A DNA stretch of 60,917 nucleotides, taken from NCBI GenBank assembly GCA_002411015.1, contig DHPY01000090.1, positions 1,773-62,689 on the forward strand, written 5' to 3'. The notes beneath the pieces were generated by a model. The model was given only the letters and a program-made list of their open reading frames with translations, was not told where the DNA came from and did no database searches. Source of the DNA: Armatimonadetes bacterium UBA5352. Lineage in GTDB: Bacteria; Armatimonadota; Zipacnadia; Zipacnadales; UBA5352. Within the stretch, counting starts at the first letter, position 1. Each line of letters opens with the position of its first letter. The position numbers were made by a program, and so were the translations under genes. Positions 1 to 7,951 of the stretch are shown here, in pieces.

Positions 1-34
1 CAGCAAACGGCAGCAAACGGCAGCGGCAACGGCT
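1..34. repeat. short tandem repeat of a 10-mer
   Basis: The first 20 bases are two head-to-tail copies of cagcaaacgg, followed by the related cagcggcaacggc. The repeat lies just past the stop codon of the minus-strand sugar isomerase. It could be the edge of a longer array or terminator that the window cuts; too short to interpret. Confidence 0.5.
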
Positions 35-40
35 CTTCGA

Positions 41-820
41 CTAATCGGTCATCTCAACGAGCCAGTTGTGAGTCTCCGTGGCGGCGGCGTTCACCTCGTC
101 AAGGGTCTCGCCACCGAGGCACTCCACGATGCATGGGCCGTCGAAGCCCACGTCGAAGAGTTCCTCAAAGACGCCCTCGAAGTCCACTGTGCCGGTCCCG
201 GGCAGGATGTTGACGCCCTCAAGCTGCCCGAGGCTGTCCTTGATGCACATCGCGACCACGAACTCGGAGCAGATGCGCAGCTCGTTCACCGGGTCCAGGC
301 CCTTGTAGTGCACGATGTTTCCCGGGTCATAGTAGATGCCGAAGTTGTCATGCGCCACGCGATCGAGGGCGTAGATCAGGTCCGCGCCCGTGTCAGTGAT
401 GCCACCATGCGGCTTGAGGGTGAGCATGACGCCCTTCTCCTCGGCATAGTCACAGCAGGCGGCGATGGTGTCGAAGTAGAGGTCCTCTGTCGCCCCGCGC
501 GCGGTGCCGCAGCTCAGGAGGTACTGCGCGCCAAAGGTCGGGGCCGCGTCGATGAAGTCGCGCAGGCCCTTCTCAGCCTCCTCCGGCCCCGCATCGAGCG
601 GGATGCTGATGAGGCAGGTGGAGGGCGTGAGGCCTGCCGCCTCGACCTCAGCGCGGCGCTGGCGGGCGACGCTCTCGGAGGTCTCCGGGCCGATGATCCA
701 GTCCTTGCCGAGGCGCATCGTGCCGACGAGTTCGAAGTTTGCGTCGGCGGTGCCGGTCAGGAAGTCGTCCCAGGAGAAGTTGCTCCATGGTCGGGTGAAG
801 CAGCCGAATTGCAGTGCCAT
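41..820 (-). CDS. sugar phosphate isomerase/epimerase, xylose-isomerase-like TIM barrel
   Basis: The 259-aa product has the usual length of the AP_endonuc_2 / xylose isomerase-like TIM-barrel family, which interconverts keto- and aldo-sugars or inositols in the cytoplasm with a divalent metal. Typical strand-end motifs are visible: TLKPHGG near residue 135, YYDPGNIVHY near 163-172 (metal-ligand Asp and His region), CIKD near 192 and a C-terminal IVECLGGE. The ATG is preceded by AAAGGAT on the minus strand. No kinase or dehydrogenase lies immediately beside it in the window, so the substrate cannot be inferred. Two distant paralogues occur at 48.9-50.6 kb. Confidence 0.85.
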   Translation of the reverse strand: MALQFGCFTRPWSNFSWDDFLTGTADANFELVGTMRLGKDWIIGPETSESVARQRRAEVEAAGLTPSTCLISIPLDAGPEEAEKGLRDFIDAAPTFGAQYLLSCGTARGATEDLYFDTIAACCDYAEEKGVMLTLKPHGGITDTGADLIYALDRVAHDNFGIYYDPGNIVHYKGLDPVNELRICSEFVVAMCIKDSLGQLEGVNILPGTGTVDFEGVFEELFDVGFDGPCIVECLGGETLDEVNAAATETHNWLVEMTD

Positions 821-846
821 CGTGGATCATCCTTTCGCGTCTGCGG

Positions 847-1521
847 CTACGAATCAGCCAAACATCGTAGGCATGACACCAGCGAACGCCGCCGATATGC
901 TGCGGCGATCACAACAGTGATAGGTAACGTGACTACGCCATATTCAGGCACGACCGCACAGCATCCGACGGTCAACCATGTCAAAACGAACAGCCACGGC
1001 ACGTACTTCGCCGTCACATCGCTCGTGGTTATCCGTCTCAGGATGCAGTTCACGCGCGGACCGTGTGGAAAAAGACGAATCTCTTCCCCGGTCTCAAAAG
1101 TGTACGATCCGGACGCAAGCAGCCGGTCGCGGATGGTCCCCCCGTGGCTGAAGGCGCCGTAGGTGCCGGAACCGAGGTATCGCTCCAGTTCTCGAGCTTG
1201 ATGAATGCGCATACGATGAAACGCGTCGGTGCTGACGGATGTTATCCACCAAAATAGGCTGAGCAGCACCCCAGCCACTGCAACAACGACCACCATTGAG
1301 ATGTCTTCACCGCCCGGCCGCAGATATGCCTGCCCCGCCGCCACGAACAGTAGTGAGTTGGCAAGCAGGAAGTAGTGCCATCTGCTCCAGTACCATCGTC
1401 CTTGGTGCTCGATCGCTGCGAGCAGCGTCTCGTAAGCCAACTGAGCCCCTTCTGGTGTGGGCATTTCGTAGGCCTCATGTGGTACCACAGCAACGCCCCC
1501 TTCACGTGATCTGCCTGCCAC
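847..1521 (-). CDS. orphan integral membrane protein, RipA/SLATT-like topology
   Basis: I cannot assign a function. The 224-aa product has an N-terminal helical stretch, a hydrophobic hairpin at about residues 43-90 with the motif SLFWWITS, a soluble middle of about 80 residues and a second hydrophobic hairpin near 170-205. This two-plus-two layout resembles small oligomeric membrane proteins of the RipA/SLATT type. Translation seems to begin at a GTG that shares one base with the stop of the upstream kinase gene; an ATG at residue 20 is an alternative. A sampled 60-base line is about 58% GC, below nearby genes, so it may be a transferred gene coupled to the kinase operon. Confidence 0.6.
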   Translation of the reverse strand: MAGRSREGGVAVVPHEAYEMPTPEGAQLAYETLLAAIEHQGRWYWSRWHYFLLANSLLFVAAGQAYLRPGGEDISMVVVVAVAGVLLSLFWWITSVSTDAFHRMRIHQARELERYLGSGTYGAFSHGGTIRDRLLASGSYTFETGEEIRLFPHGPRVNCILRRITTSDVTAKYVPWLFVLTWLTVGCCAVVPEYGVVTLPITVVIAAAYRRRSLVSCLRCLADS

Positions 1522-2612
1522 TATGCGCTTGACATCCGCCCGGCCTGCACATCCTCCAGCCGCTGAAGAAGCTGCTCAGGCGTGGCGTAGCCGGTGGTGC
1601 CGATCTGCTGGATGGTGATGGACGCAACCAGGTTGCCGACGATCGCGCCCTGGACGAGGGTCGTGTCGGCGGTAGCCACCGCCAGCGCGGAGGCGATGCC
1701 CGCGGTGAAGCTGTCTCCCGCGCCCACGATGTCTATCGGCCCCTCGACCCGCACGGCCGGAACGTGCGTGGTCTCGATCCCCGGCGCGACCACCAGCACG
1801 CCCTCCCTGCCGAGCGTGACGACCACCGCGCGGGAGGCCGTCTGCTCGAGCAGCCTCTCCCCCGCCTCGCGCGCCTGGTCGAGGGTGGGCTCACCAGAAC
1901 AGGCTACGCCCGCGGCCCGGCAGGCCTCATGGGCGTTCGGCTTGATGATGCAGCTGCGGAAGCGCGAGATATCGCCGCGCGAATCGACCCAGAACACGCG
2001 GTCGCCGTTGTGCTCGGCGGTGGCCGAAAGTGCCTCCACGAGCAACGGCGTCACGACGCCAAGCTCGGGATCGGCCTCCTGGTCGCAGATGATGACGGCA
2101 TCGGAGACGGCGCCAAGGCAGTTCAGCCGATCGGCGATCATCTCCTGCGTCGAGGCCGGCAGCGGCTCGCGGCTGCGGATGTCGAGCCGGTTGAGCTCCC
2201 GCAACGTGCCATCGCTCTCGCGCACGAGCGGCTTCGTGTAGGTCGGCGTCATGTAGCCCTCGAGGGTCATGAAGAGCTCATCGTTGAGCAACTGGTGCTG
2301 CATCGCCTGCCGAAGCTCGTGGCCCTCGCCGTCGTCGCCGCAGACGCCGATGATGCTCACATCGCAGATCCCGAGGCCGAACAGATTGCTCGTGACGGTG
2401 CCCGCCGCACCGGGCTGAGGGCGCTTCTCAACGACCTGATACGCGTCAAGCCCGGTCTCGATGGACTGCTCGGTCAGCGCCGGGTCGATGATCAGGTAGC
2501 GGTCGAGAAAGAAGTCGCCGACGACGGCGATCGAGGTGAGGGCCGTGTCCCACATCTCGAGGATGTACTGAAGACGTTCGACCTCAAGCTCTTCGTAGCT
2601 GGCCACCCTCAT
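1521..2612 (-). CDS. PfkB-family carbohydrate kinase (HldE/RfaE-N-like)
   Basis: The product is a 363-aa ribokinase-fold sugar kinase. The N-terminus has VVGDFFLDRY and a GAAGTVTSNL segment, as in the kinase half of HldE (heptose-7-phosphate kinase). The PfkB C-terminal signature GAGDSFTAG, with the catalytic Asp, sits near residue 300. No nucleotidyltransferase domain follows, so it would only phosphorylate. It is the third gene of a minus-strand operon: its ATG overlaps the stop of the 325-aa upstream gene by four bases (ATGA), and a HAD phosphatase is two genes upstream. A kinase plus phosphatase pair is what the heptose-bisphosphate route needs, but the real substrate is unknown. Confidence 0.85.
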   Translation of the reverse strand: MRVASYEELEVERLQYILEMWDTALTSIAVVGDFFLDRYLIIDPALTEQSIETGLDAYQVVEKRPQPGAAGTVTSNLFGLGICDVSIIGVCGDDGEGHELRQAMQHQLLNDELFMTLEGYMTPTYTKPLVRESDGTLRELNRLDIRSREPLPASTQEMIADRLNCLGAVSDAVIICDQEADPELGVVTPLLVEALSATAEHNGDRVFWVDSRGDISRFRSCIIKPNAHEACRAAGVACSGEPTLDQAREAGERLLEQTASRAVVVTLGREGVLVVAPGIETTHVPAVRVEGPIDIVGAGDSFTAGIASALAVATADTTLVQGAIVGNLVASITIQQIGTTGYATPEQLLQRLEDVQAGRMSSA

Positions 2613-3586
2613 TGTTCGAGTACCTCCACCCGCTCAATAATCAGCCGCCAGAGCGCGGGGATCGACTCCACGTGCGGCATCTGGAAGTAGTAGCTCGCGC
2701 CACTATCGGCGACGGTGCGGACGAGGATCGTCTTCCACGGGCGGAAGTAGTAGTTCGGGTCGTCCTTCGCGGGCTGCGCGCGGTAGTCCTCGGGCAGAGG
2801 CTTGAGGTCGAAGACCGCAGTGATGAAGTCCGCGATCTCCCGCCCCTCCTGCAGCGCGACGTTGCGCGCCATCGCGAGGGCCTTCAGGTAGACCTCAGGG
2901 CCCATCACCTGCGAGCCGAAGGTGAGGTAGGCGCCTCCCTCCAGCGCCTCCACCGAGTGGGCGAAGACCAGGAAGTCGGTGTAACTGGCGGCGCCGATTG
3001 CGGCCCCGTCGCAGTTCGGGTGCTCGTGGACGATATCATAGCCAATGCTCACGTGGATCGTGGCGGGGATCTTCAGCCGCCATGCGGCCGCGAGCACGCT
3101 GATCTCCGAGTGCGCGAACATGCCGGTCGCGATCTCGTGGCCGATCGTCTCGCCGAAGCCGAGGTGGTTGTCGGCGGCCGCGCGGGCGATCTCATTGAGC
3201 CGCCCGGTCTCCTGCCAGAGGCCAAACTGCCCCTCGCTGATATACTTGGCGACCGATTCGGTCGTGGCGCCAATGAGCGCGAGCTCGAAGTCGTGAATGG
3301 CGACCGCGCCGTTGCCCGCGAGGTGCGTGATGAAACCGCGCTCCATCAGGTCTATCAGGAAGCGCTGCACGCCTGAGCGGATGACATGCGCGCCGAGCGC
3401 CCAGATGAGCGCAGAGCCACCATCCCGGGCGGCAATGAGCCGGTCAGCGAGCGCGATCAGGTCCGGATCATCCGGCGGCTCGGGAGCGTCCTCGAGACGC
3501 ATGACGACCGACAGGTCGAGGTCATGCTGCCGCTCGGTGAGCGGCTTCAGGCGCAGCCGAGAGCGATCGAACTGCTCGTAGGGCAC
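2609..3586 (-). CDS. deoxyhypusine-synthase-like protein of unknown function
   Basis: The 325-aa product lacks a clear enzyme assignment. A central stretch (ALGAHVIRSGV, DLMERGFI, HLAGNGAVAIHDFE, about residues 62-103) reads like the Rossmann-fold core of deoxyhypusine synthase, where a TGA...HD motif binds NAD; a later NCDGAAIGAASYTDF also fits. Bacterial members of this superfamily often act on small polyamines rather than on eIF5A. It starts at GTG with AGGAGG nine bases upstream, three bases after the HAD gene, and overlaps the kinase gene by ATGA, so the three proteins are very likely made together. Homology is judged by eye only. Confidence 0.55.
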   Translation of the reverse strand: MPYEQFDRSRLRLKPLTERQHDLDLSVVMRLEDAPEPPDDPDLIALADRLIAARDGGSALIWALGAHVIRSGVQRFLIDLMERGFITHLAGNGAVAIHDFELALIGATTESVAKYISEGQFGLWQETGRLNEIARAAADNHLGFGETIGHEIATGMFAHSEISVLAAAWRLKIPATIHVSIGYDIVHEHPNCDGAAIGAASYTDFLVFAHSVEALEGGAYLTFGSQVMGPEVYLKALAMARNVALQEGREIADFITAVFDLKPLPEDYRAQPAKDDPNYYFRPWKTILVRTVADSGASYYFQMPHVESIPALWRLIIERVEVLEQ

Positions 3587-3589
3587 CGG

Positions 3590-4462
3590 TCATGCCTCCT
3601 CTTCGAAGAGCCAGCGAAGCAGGCGGTCATGCTCGCGGAACTCCGGGATGATGACGGACGCGCCGGCGACGATCAGCCGATTGCGCTTCCATGCGTCGAT
3701 GCCCTCGCGGCGCTCCTCATCAGTAGCCACGCCGACCGCGATCCCGCCGACCTCGGCCACGTTCTGGATCTCCACGTAGCCATCGCCGAAGCCGAGCAGT
3801 TCGCTGCCGTGCAGGTCGTGCTCGCGGATGATCATCTCGATGACCATCGCCTTCGAGAAGCTCTCGTAGTCATCGAGCGCGCCGTAGATGCCCTCGAAGT
3901 AGCCGGTGACGCCGAGCGCCTCGGCCTCGTCGAGGACGTATGGCTGATCGGTGCCGGAGGCGAGGTAGCACTTCACGCCGCGCTCGCGGAGGTTCTCGAG
4001 GATCTCGAACGAGCCCGGGACGATCATCTGCTCGGGCGCGATCGTGCCGGCCTTGAGGCCCGTGACGCGATGCTCGATCTGCTCCCAGAGAAGCTCCAGG
4101 TAGCGGTGCTTGTATGCGAGCGGCTCGAGCGGCTCGACGCCGCGGGCGCGGATCTGGTCGGCAAGCTCGATCATCTGGTAGATCGTCTGCTTCCCGGTGA
4201 GGCGATCCACGAACTCCCGCACGATAGCAGTCAGCGCGTCACGCGACTCATCAGTGCCGGTCTCCGCGAGGAGATCGACCATCATCGGCACCATGACGTC
4301 CTGCCAGCCCTGGCGGATAAGCGAGATCGTGCCATCGAAGTCGAAGAGCGCGTGACGGATGCGGCCGCGCTCGATCTCCGGGCGGATGATCTCGATCTGG
4401 CTGCCGGGCAGGAACTGGCCGGGTGGCTGCTCTGTGACGGCTGACTGGCCCTGGTCGGTCAT
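3590..4462 (-). CDS. HAD-superfamily phosphatase
   Basis: The 290-aa product carries HAD motif I FDFDGT (nucleophile and acid Asp) near residue 41, motif II around LASGTDQPY, a basic residue region after ALDDYES, and motif IV GFGDGYVEI with the metal-binding Asp. A helical cap between motifs I and II suggests a phosphoglycolate- or sugar-phosphate-type phosphatase. It is the first gene of the HAD / deoxyhypusine-synthase-like / PfkB operon, has an ATG after GGAGGCACAC, and probably supplies the dephosphorylation step of that pathway. The substrate is unknown. Confidence 0.85.
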   Translation of the reverse strand: MTDQGQSAVTEQPPGQFLPGSQIEIIRPEIERGRIRHALFDFDGTISLIRQGWQDVMVPMMVDLLAETGTDESRDALTAIVREFVDRLTGKQTIYQMIELADQIRARGVEPLEPLAYKHRYLELLWEQIEHRVTGLKAGTIAPEQMIVPGSFEILENLRERGVKCYLASGTDQPYVLDEAEALGVTGYFEGIYGALDDYESFSKAMVIEMIIREHDLHGSELLGFGDGYVEIQNVAEVGGIAVGVATDEERREGIDAWKRNRLIVAGASVIIPEFREHDRLLRWLFEEEA

Positions 4463-4513
4463 GTGTGCCTCCGTTCGTCGTTACGCGGCAACAGCGGCCC
4501 CTCCCCCCGGCCC

Positions 4514-4563
4514 CCTCCCCCTTGACGCTGCAAACGACGCAGCGTCGGCGGGAGAGGGGGAGG
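4514..4563 (-). terminator. hairpin terminator or dispersed repeat after the Gfo/Idh/MocA gene
   Basis: A perfect 8-bp stem (gacgctgc 4524-4531 with gcagcgtc 4539-4546, 7-base loop) is nested inside complementary C-rich (4514-4521) and G-rich (4556-4563) tracts. It lies between the stop of the oxidoreductase and the HAD gene, both on the minus strand. There is no clear T run, so it could also be a copy of a dispersed palindromic element. Confidence 0.55.
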
Positions 4564-4611
4564 AACGGCTGCACCACGGTACCCTCCATGCCCGATCCCG
4601 ATGCCCCGCCG

Positions 4612-5850
4612 TCACCCCAGATCCATCTTGAACTCCGAGTAGCGGCTGGTGTCGAACCAGTCGGTCTCGTAGGCCCAGGGGGCGTCCGCCTCAGTGAAGT
4701 TGATGGCGTCGGCGTAGCAGCGATCGAGCAGCTCGCCGATCCCGTTGATGCCGGTGAAGACCTTGTCTCCGCGGTCCTCGCGGGTCACGTAGGTGGGCGG
4801 CACCTCGTGCGGCGGCGCGCCGGACTCATACGCCCCGTTGAGCGCCACGGTCATCGGCCGCGTCATCGCGATCGGCGCGTGCAGCTCGTCGCTCTCGCCG
4901 CGCAGATAGCGGATGGCGTTGCGGAAGACCTCGAAGTGCTCGCGCTCCTTGTCCCACGCGATCGTCTCGGATGAGCCATCCTTGTAGTTGATCTGCGTGT
5001 CACCCACGTGATCCCACCACGCGGTGCCCTTCGTGCCCTCGACACGTGTGAGAGGCCCGCGCGTCTCCCATCCGGCGAGCGTCACGTTGTAGGCGATCTG
5101 CGTGCCGCCGGAGGTCTCGACGAGGATCGACGAGGTGTCCTCGCCCGGGATCTGGTGGGCGTGGTAGAGCTCGCCCTTCACGCGCACCGGCGTGTCCGTG
5201 TGGTTCCAGGTCTGGCTGGACCAGTAGAGCGCGTTGAAGAGGTAGTGCGCGAGGGCGTTGTTTGTCGGGCCATCGAGCACGTACCGGCCATCAATGACCA
5301 TCTGCCCGGCCCACTTGTTGCGCGCGTAGTAGTCATCATCGCGCACCCACTCGGACATGACGGAGATGCGCGTGATCTCGCCGAGCTTCCCGTCGCAGAT
5401 GTGGCGCTTGAGGCTGCGCACCGTGTTCTTCGACTGGTTCTGGAAGCCGACCTCGCAGAAGTGCCCGGTGGCCTCGGAGGCAGCGATCATGGCGTCAACA
5501 TCCTGCACGGTGGCGGCCGGCGGCTTCTCCACGAGCACGTTATAGCCGGCCTGCATCGCGGCGATGGACGTCTCCGCGTGGGTCTGGATCGAGAGCGGGA
5601 GGGCAATGAGCTCGACGCGGCCCTGCTCCGCCTCCAGCATCTCTTCGTAGTCGTTGTAGACCTTGATGCCGCGCTCGGCATACTCGGCGACGGCATCCGC
5701 ATATTTCTGCGGACTGCGGATGACCACGCAGTCGAAGGTGGCGAAGCCCTCCTCCACCATCCGCTCGATCGAGGTCCTGTGGCTGCGGGCGAAGTTGCTG
5801 ACCCCGACGAGGCAGATGCTGACCGGGCCGGTTCGCTTATCACTGGACAC
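4612..5850 (-). CDS. Gfo/Idh/MocA-family oxidoreductase
   Basis: This NAD(P)-dependent sugar or inositol dehydrogenase of 412 aa has a Rossmann N-terminus (SICLVGVSNFARSH instead of the usual GxGxxG), the catalytic EKP motif in LVEKPP near residue 95, and an AHYLFNALYW segment in place of the common D-x3-H helix. I place the start at a GTG (VSSDK) because AGAAAGGAAG lies just upstream; an upstream ATG would overlap the next gene. It lies downstream of two M55 D-aminopeptidases on the same strand, 35 bases from the nearer one. The atypical glycine loop and active-site helix suggest a specialised substrate. Confidence 0.85.
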   Translation of the reverse strand: MSSDKRTGPVSICLVGVSNFARSHRTSIERMVEEGFATFDCVVIRSPQKYADAVAEYAERGIKVYNDYEEMLEAEQGRVELIALPLSIQTHAETSIAAMQAGYNVLVEKPPAATVQDVDAMIAASEATGHFCEVGFQNQSKNTVRSLKRHICDGKLGEITRISVMSEWVRDDDYYARNKWAGQMVIDGRYVLDGPTNNALAHYLFNALYWSSQTWNHTDTPVRVKGELYHAHQIPGEDTSSILVETSGGTQIAYNVTLAGWETRGPLTRVEGTKGTAWWDHVGDTQINYKDGSSETIAWDKEREHFEVFRNAIRYLRGESDELHAPIAMTRPMTVALNGAYESGAPPHEVPPTYVTREDRGDKVFTGINGIGELLDRCYADAINFTEADAPWAYETDWFDTSRYSEFKMDLG

Positions 5851-5885
5851 GATGATCGCTTCCTTTCTGGCACACCCCGCCGCGC

Positions 5886-6734
5886 TCAGCCGCGCACTCC
5901 CGGCCGCCACTGCTCGGGCTTGAGATCACGTTCGTACTTCGGGTAGACCTTCAGCAGCACATCCATCAAGTCCTCGCCCTCGATCTCGCGCACATGGGCA
6001 TTGATCACCCGCGTCGCCTCGCCCGGGTCCTCTTCGTCCCAGGTCGGCTCCTTGCGCTCGTCGCGGAAGAGCACCGGCGACTCGAGCGTGAGCGGCTCCA
6101 CGCGATCGACGGCCTCCGCGGCGCGCTCGGCGCCCTCGCGGATGAGCTGGCGGGCGCGCTCGGGCGCGAGCGTCAGCGCGGAGAGGAGGCTGGTGCCCTG
6201 CTTGACCGCGACGGTCACGCAGCCGGGGCAGAGCGCCTCCATCTCCCGGCAGAGGTGCACGTCGCCCGCGGCGAAGACGAACGGGACGCCGTAGTAGCCT
6301 GCGATAAGCGCCTGCAGGCCCGTCTCCCCTACCTCGATGCCGTTGAAGGTCCAGCGGCGGATCGCGCCACTCATGGTGTGGGAGAGGTTCGCGTCGGGCG
6401 TAGAGGCTCGTGCGTGCGCGCCCACCGCCCCCGTTGCGGTGCACGTCTCATCGAGGAAGGGCAGCCAGAACGGGCGGTCGAGGCCGTGGAAGTACACCGC
6501 CCGGGGGTCCGCCTGCTCGTAGTTGATCGTCGAGCCCGCGCCATGGCCGTCGTTGACGATGATGTCATCAAAGCCGGCCGCCGAAAGCCCGTCAACGGCC
6601 GCGTTGACCTCACCGGTCAGCAGGCGGCCGATGCGCTGGCGGCGCATGGAGTTGTAGATGCTCTCGTCCTTGCGGTCCTCCCATCCGCAGACTCCGGCGA
6701 CACCCTCGATATCGGTCATCACGTAAAAGCGCAT
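5886..6734 (-). CDS. M55-family D-aminopeptidase (DppA-like)
   Basis: The 282-aa product matches Bacillus DppA, a zinc D-aminopeptidase that releases N-terminal D-amino acids from peptides and forms decameric rings in the cytoplasm. Metal-site residues are visible: D8 and E10 in TDIEG, the NDGHG loop (H64), H107 in GAHA, and E134 in NGIEVGE. The start ATG follows AAGGAGGG. It lies three bases downstream of a second M55 gene, with a dehydrogenase after it, so it probably belongs to a unit that recycles D-amino-acid-containing peptides from cell wall. Calls of this family from sequence are usually reliable; substrate choice is not. Confidence 0.92.
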   Translation of the reverse strand: MRFYVMTDIEGVAGVCGWEDRKDESIYNSMRRQRIGRLLTGEVNAAVDGLSAAGFDDIIVNDGHGAGSTINYEQADPRAVYFHGLDRPFWLPFLDETCTATGAVGAHARASTPDANLSHTMSGAIRRWTFNGIEVGETGLQALIAGYYGVPFVFAAGDVHLCREMEALCPGCVTVAVKQGTSLLSALTLAPERARQLIREGAERAAEAVDRVEPLTLESPVLFRDERKEPTWDEEDPGEATRVINAHVREIEGEDLMDVLLKVYPKYERDLKPEQWRPGVRG

Positions 6735-6737
6735 GGG

Positions 6738-7586
6738 TCAGCCCTCCTTCCTCCAGATCGGCATCCAGTCCGGCTTGAAGCCATACTTGAGGTCCATCAT
6801 CGCCTTGATATCAGGCGCTTCGACTTCCATCGTGCGGCAGTCGATGATCCGCCTGCCGGGGGGCTGCTTGTCCTGGTTCTCAGGGTCGAAGATCGGGTCC
6901 TCGTGCACCTCGCGGAAGACCACGGGCGACTCGAGTGTCAGTGGCTTGACGACGCCGATGCGCTCCATGGAGAGGCGGGCGCCCTCCTCGATGATCTCTC
7001 GCGCGCGCTCCGGCGCTGCCGTGAGCGCGGAGAGGCGGCTGGTGCCGACCTTGACCGCGGCGCCGACGCAGCCGGGGCATAGTTCCTGCATCTCGCGCAC
7101 CGCCCACTCATCGCCGGCGCAGAAGATGTAGGGGACGCCGTAGTAGCCTGCGAGGAATGCCTGGTAGCCGGTCTCGCCGACACTGATGCCGTTGAGTGAG
7201 TAGTCGCGGATGCTCTTCCCCATCGTGTGGTGGAGATTGCCGGCGGTGGTGCGGGCTTTCGCGTGCGTGCCGACGCTCGCGAGGGCATCGCAGGTCTCGT
7301 CGAGGCCGGTGCAGTAGTTCGGGCGCTCAAGGCCGTGGAAGACCTGAATGCGCGGGTCGAAGAGCTCAGGGTTCATCGTGCTCCCCGCGCCGTGGCCGTC
7401 GTTCACGATGACCTCGGTTGCGCCGCCCGCGAAGAAGCCGCGTGCGGCCGCGTTCACTTCCTCGGTGAGGAGCCGTCCGAACTGCTCGCGGAGGGTGGCG
7501 CCGTAGTGCGTATCTCCCTGATGGCGCGGGTCCCACTGGCTGATGCCCGCGACACCCTCCAGGTCGGTCACGATGTAGACCTTCAT
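6738..7586 (-). CDS. M55-family D-aminopeptidase, tandem paralogue
   Basis: This second DppA-type peptidase is also 282 aa and conserves TDLEG (D8, E10), NDGHGAGST and NGISVGETGY. I chose the internal ATG with GGAGG eight bases upstream; the 20 residues before it are not family-like. Its C-terminus (VEAPDIKAMMDLKYGFKP) differs from that of the neighbouring copy, so the two could form hetero-oligomers or handle different peptides. It is the first gene of the M55-M55-oxidoreductase array. Confidence 0.92.
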   Translation of the reverse strand: MKVYIVTDLEGVAGISQWDPRHQGDTHYGATLREQFGRLLTEEVNAAARGFFAGGATEVIVNDGHGAGSTMNPELFDPRIQVFHGLERPNYCTGLDETCDALASVGTHAKARTTAGNLHHTMGKSIRDYSLNGISVGETGYQAFLAGYYGVPYIFCAGDEWAVREMQELCPGCVGAAVKVGTSRLSALTAAPERAREIIEEGARLSMERIGVVKPLTLESPVVFREVHEDPIFDPENQDKQPPGRRIIDCRTMEVEAPDIKAMMDLKYGFKPDWMPIWRKEG

Positions 7587-7710
7587 GCTTGCCTCCGGGG
7601 GTGAGCGACTCGTCCTGTGCTCAGACGCTGCAGCGGCGCGACGCACGCAGCCTGCGTCACGCTCGGCGAGGTGATTGCTTCCTCGCTCCGCGCGAAACTC
7701 CTCCAGCAGC

Positions 7711-7896
7711 GTGCGCTATGTCGTTGACTACAAGCAGAGGCGCGTCACACGCGACGCGATCTTCCGGCTGATCCTTCAGCGGGTCGAGGAGACGCAGGGG
7801 AAGGCGCGTCCGGCCTCGGCCACCCGCGAGATCGTCGGCCTGCCGGGGGGCGAGATAGACCTCAGGAGCGGCGGCACAAGCCTCCAGACGAAGTAG
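7711..7896 (+). CDS. possible 61-aa small protein
   Basis: This weak call covers an otherwise empty 365-base gap (7587-7951). A GTG-initiated frame encodes a charged peptide beginning VRYVVDYKQRRVT and ending GGTSLQTK; it is plausible in composition but has no clear ribosome-binding site. Its stop lies three bases before a perfect hairpin that would end transcription from both sides, which is the placement expected of a real convergent gene. The opposite-strand frame looks like a shadow. Confidence 0.3.
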   Translation: MRYVVDYKQRRVTRDAIFRLILQRVEETQGKARPASATREIVGLPGGEIDLRSGGTSLQTK

Positions 7897-7898
7897 AG

Positions 7899-7932
7899 CG
7901 AGGCCGGCCCGTGCGAGGGCGAGCCGGCCTCG
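7899..7932. terminator. bidirectional hairpin terminator
   Basis: A perfect 10-bp stem, cgaggccggc (7899-7908) with gccggcctcg (7923-7932), has a 14-base loop. It sits 20 bases past the stop of the minus-strand ceramidase-like gene and just after the possible plus-strand small gene. There is no T tract. Confidence 0.6.
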
Positions 7933-7951
7933 GCGGATGATGCAGCGCCGG

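Noticed and set aside
68..1162. Long plus-strand frame of 364 aa opposite the sugar isomerase
   Set aside because: It is antisense to a clear TIM-barrel gene, Ala/Arg/Val/His-biased, with no motif or ribosome-binding site; a shadow frame typical of high GC.
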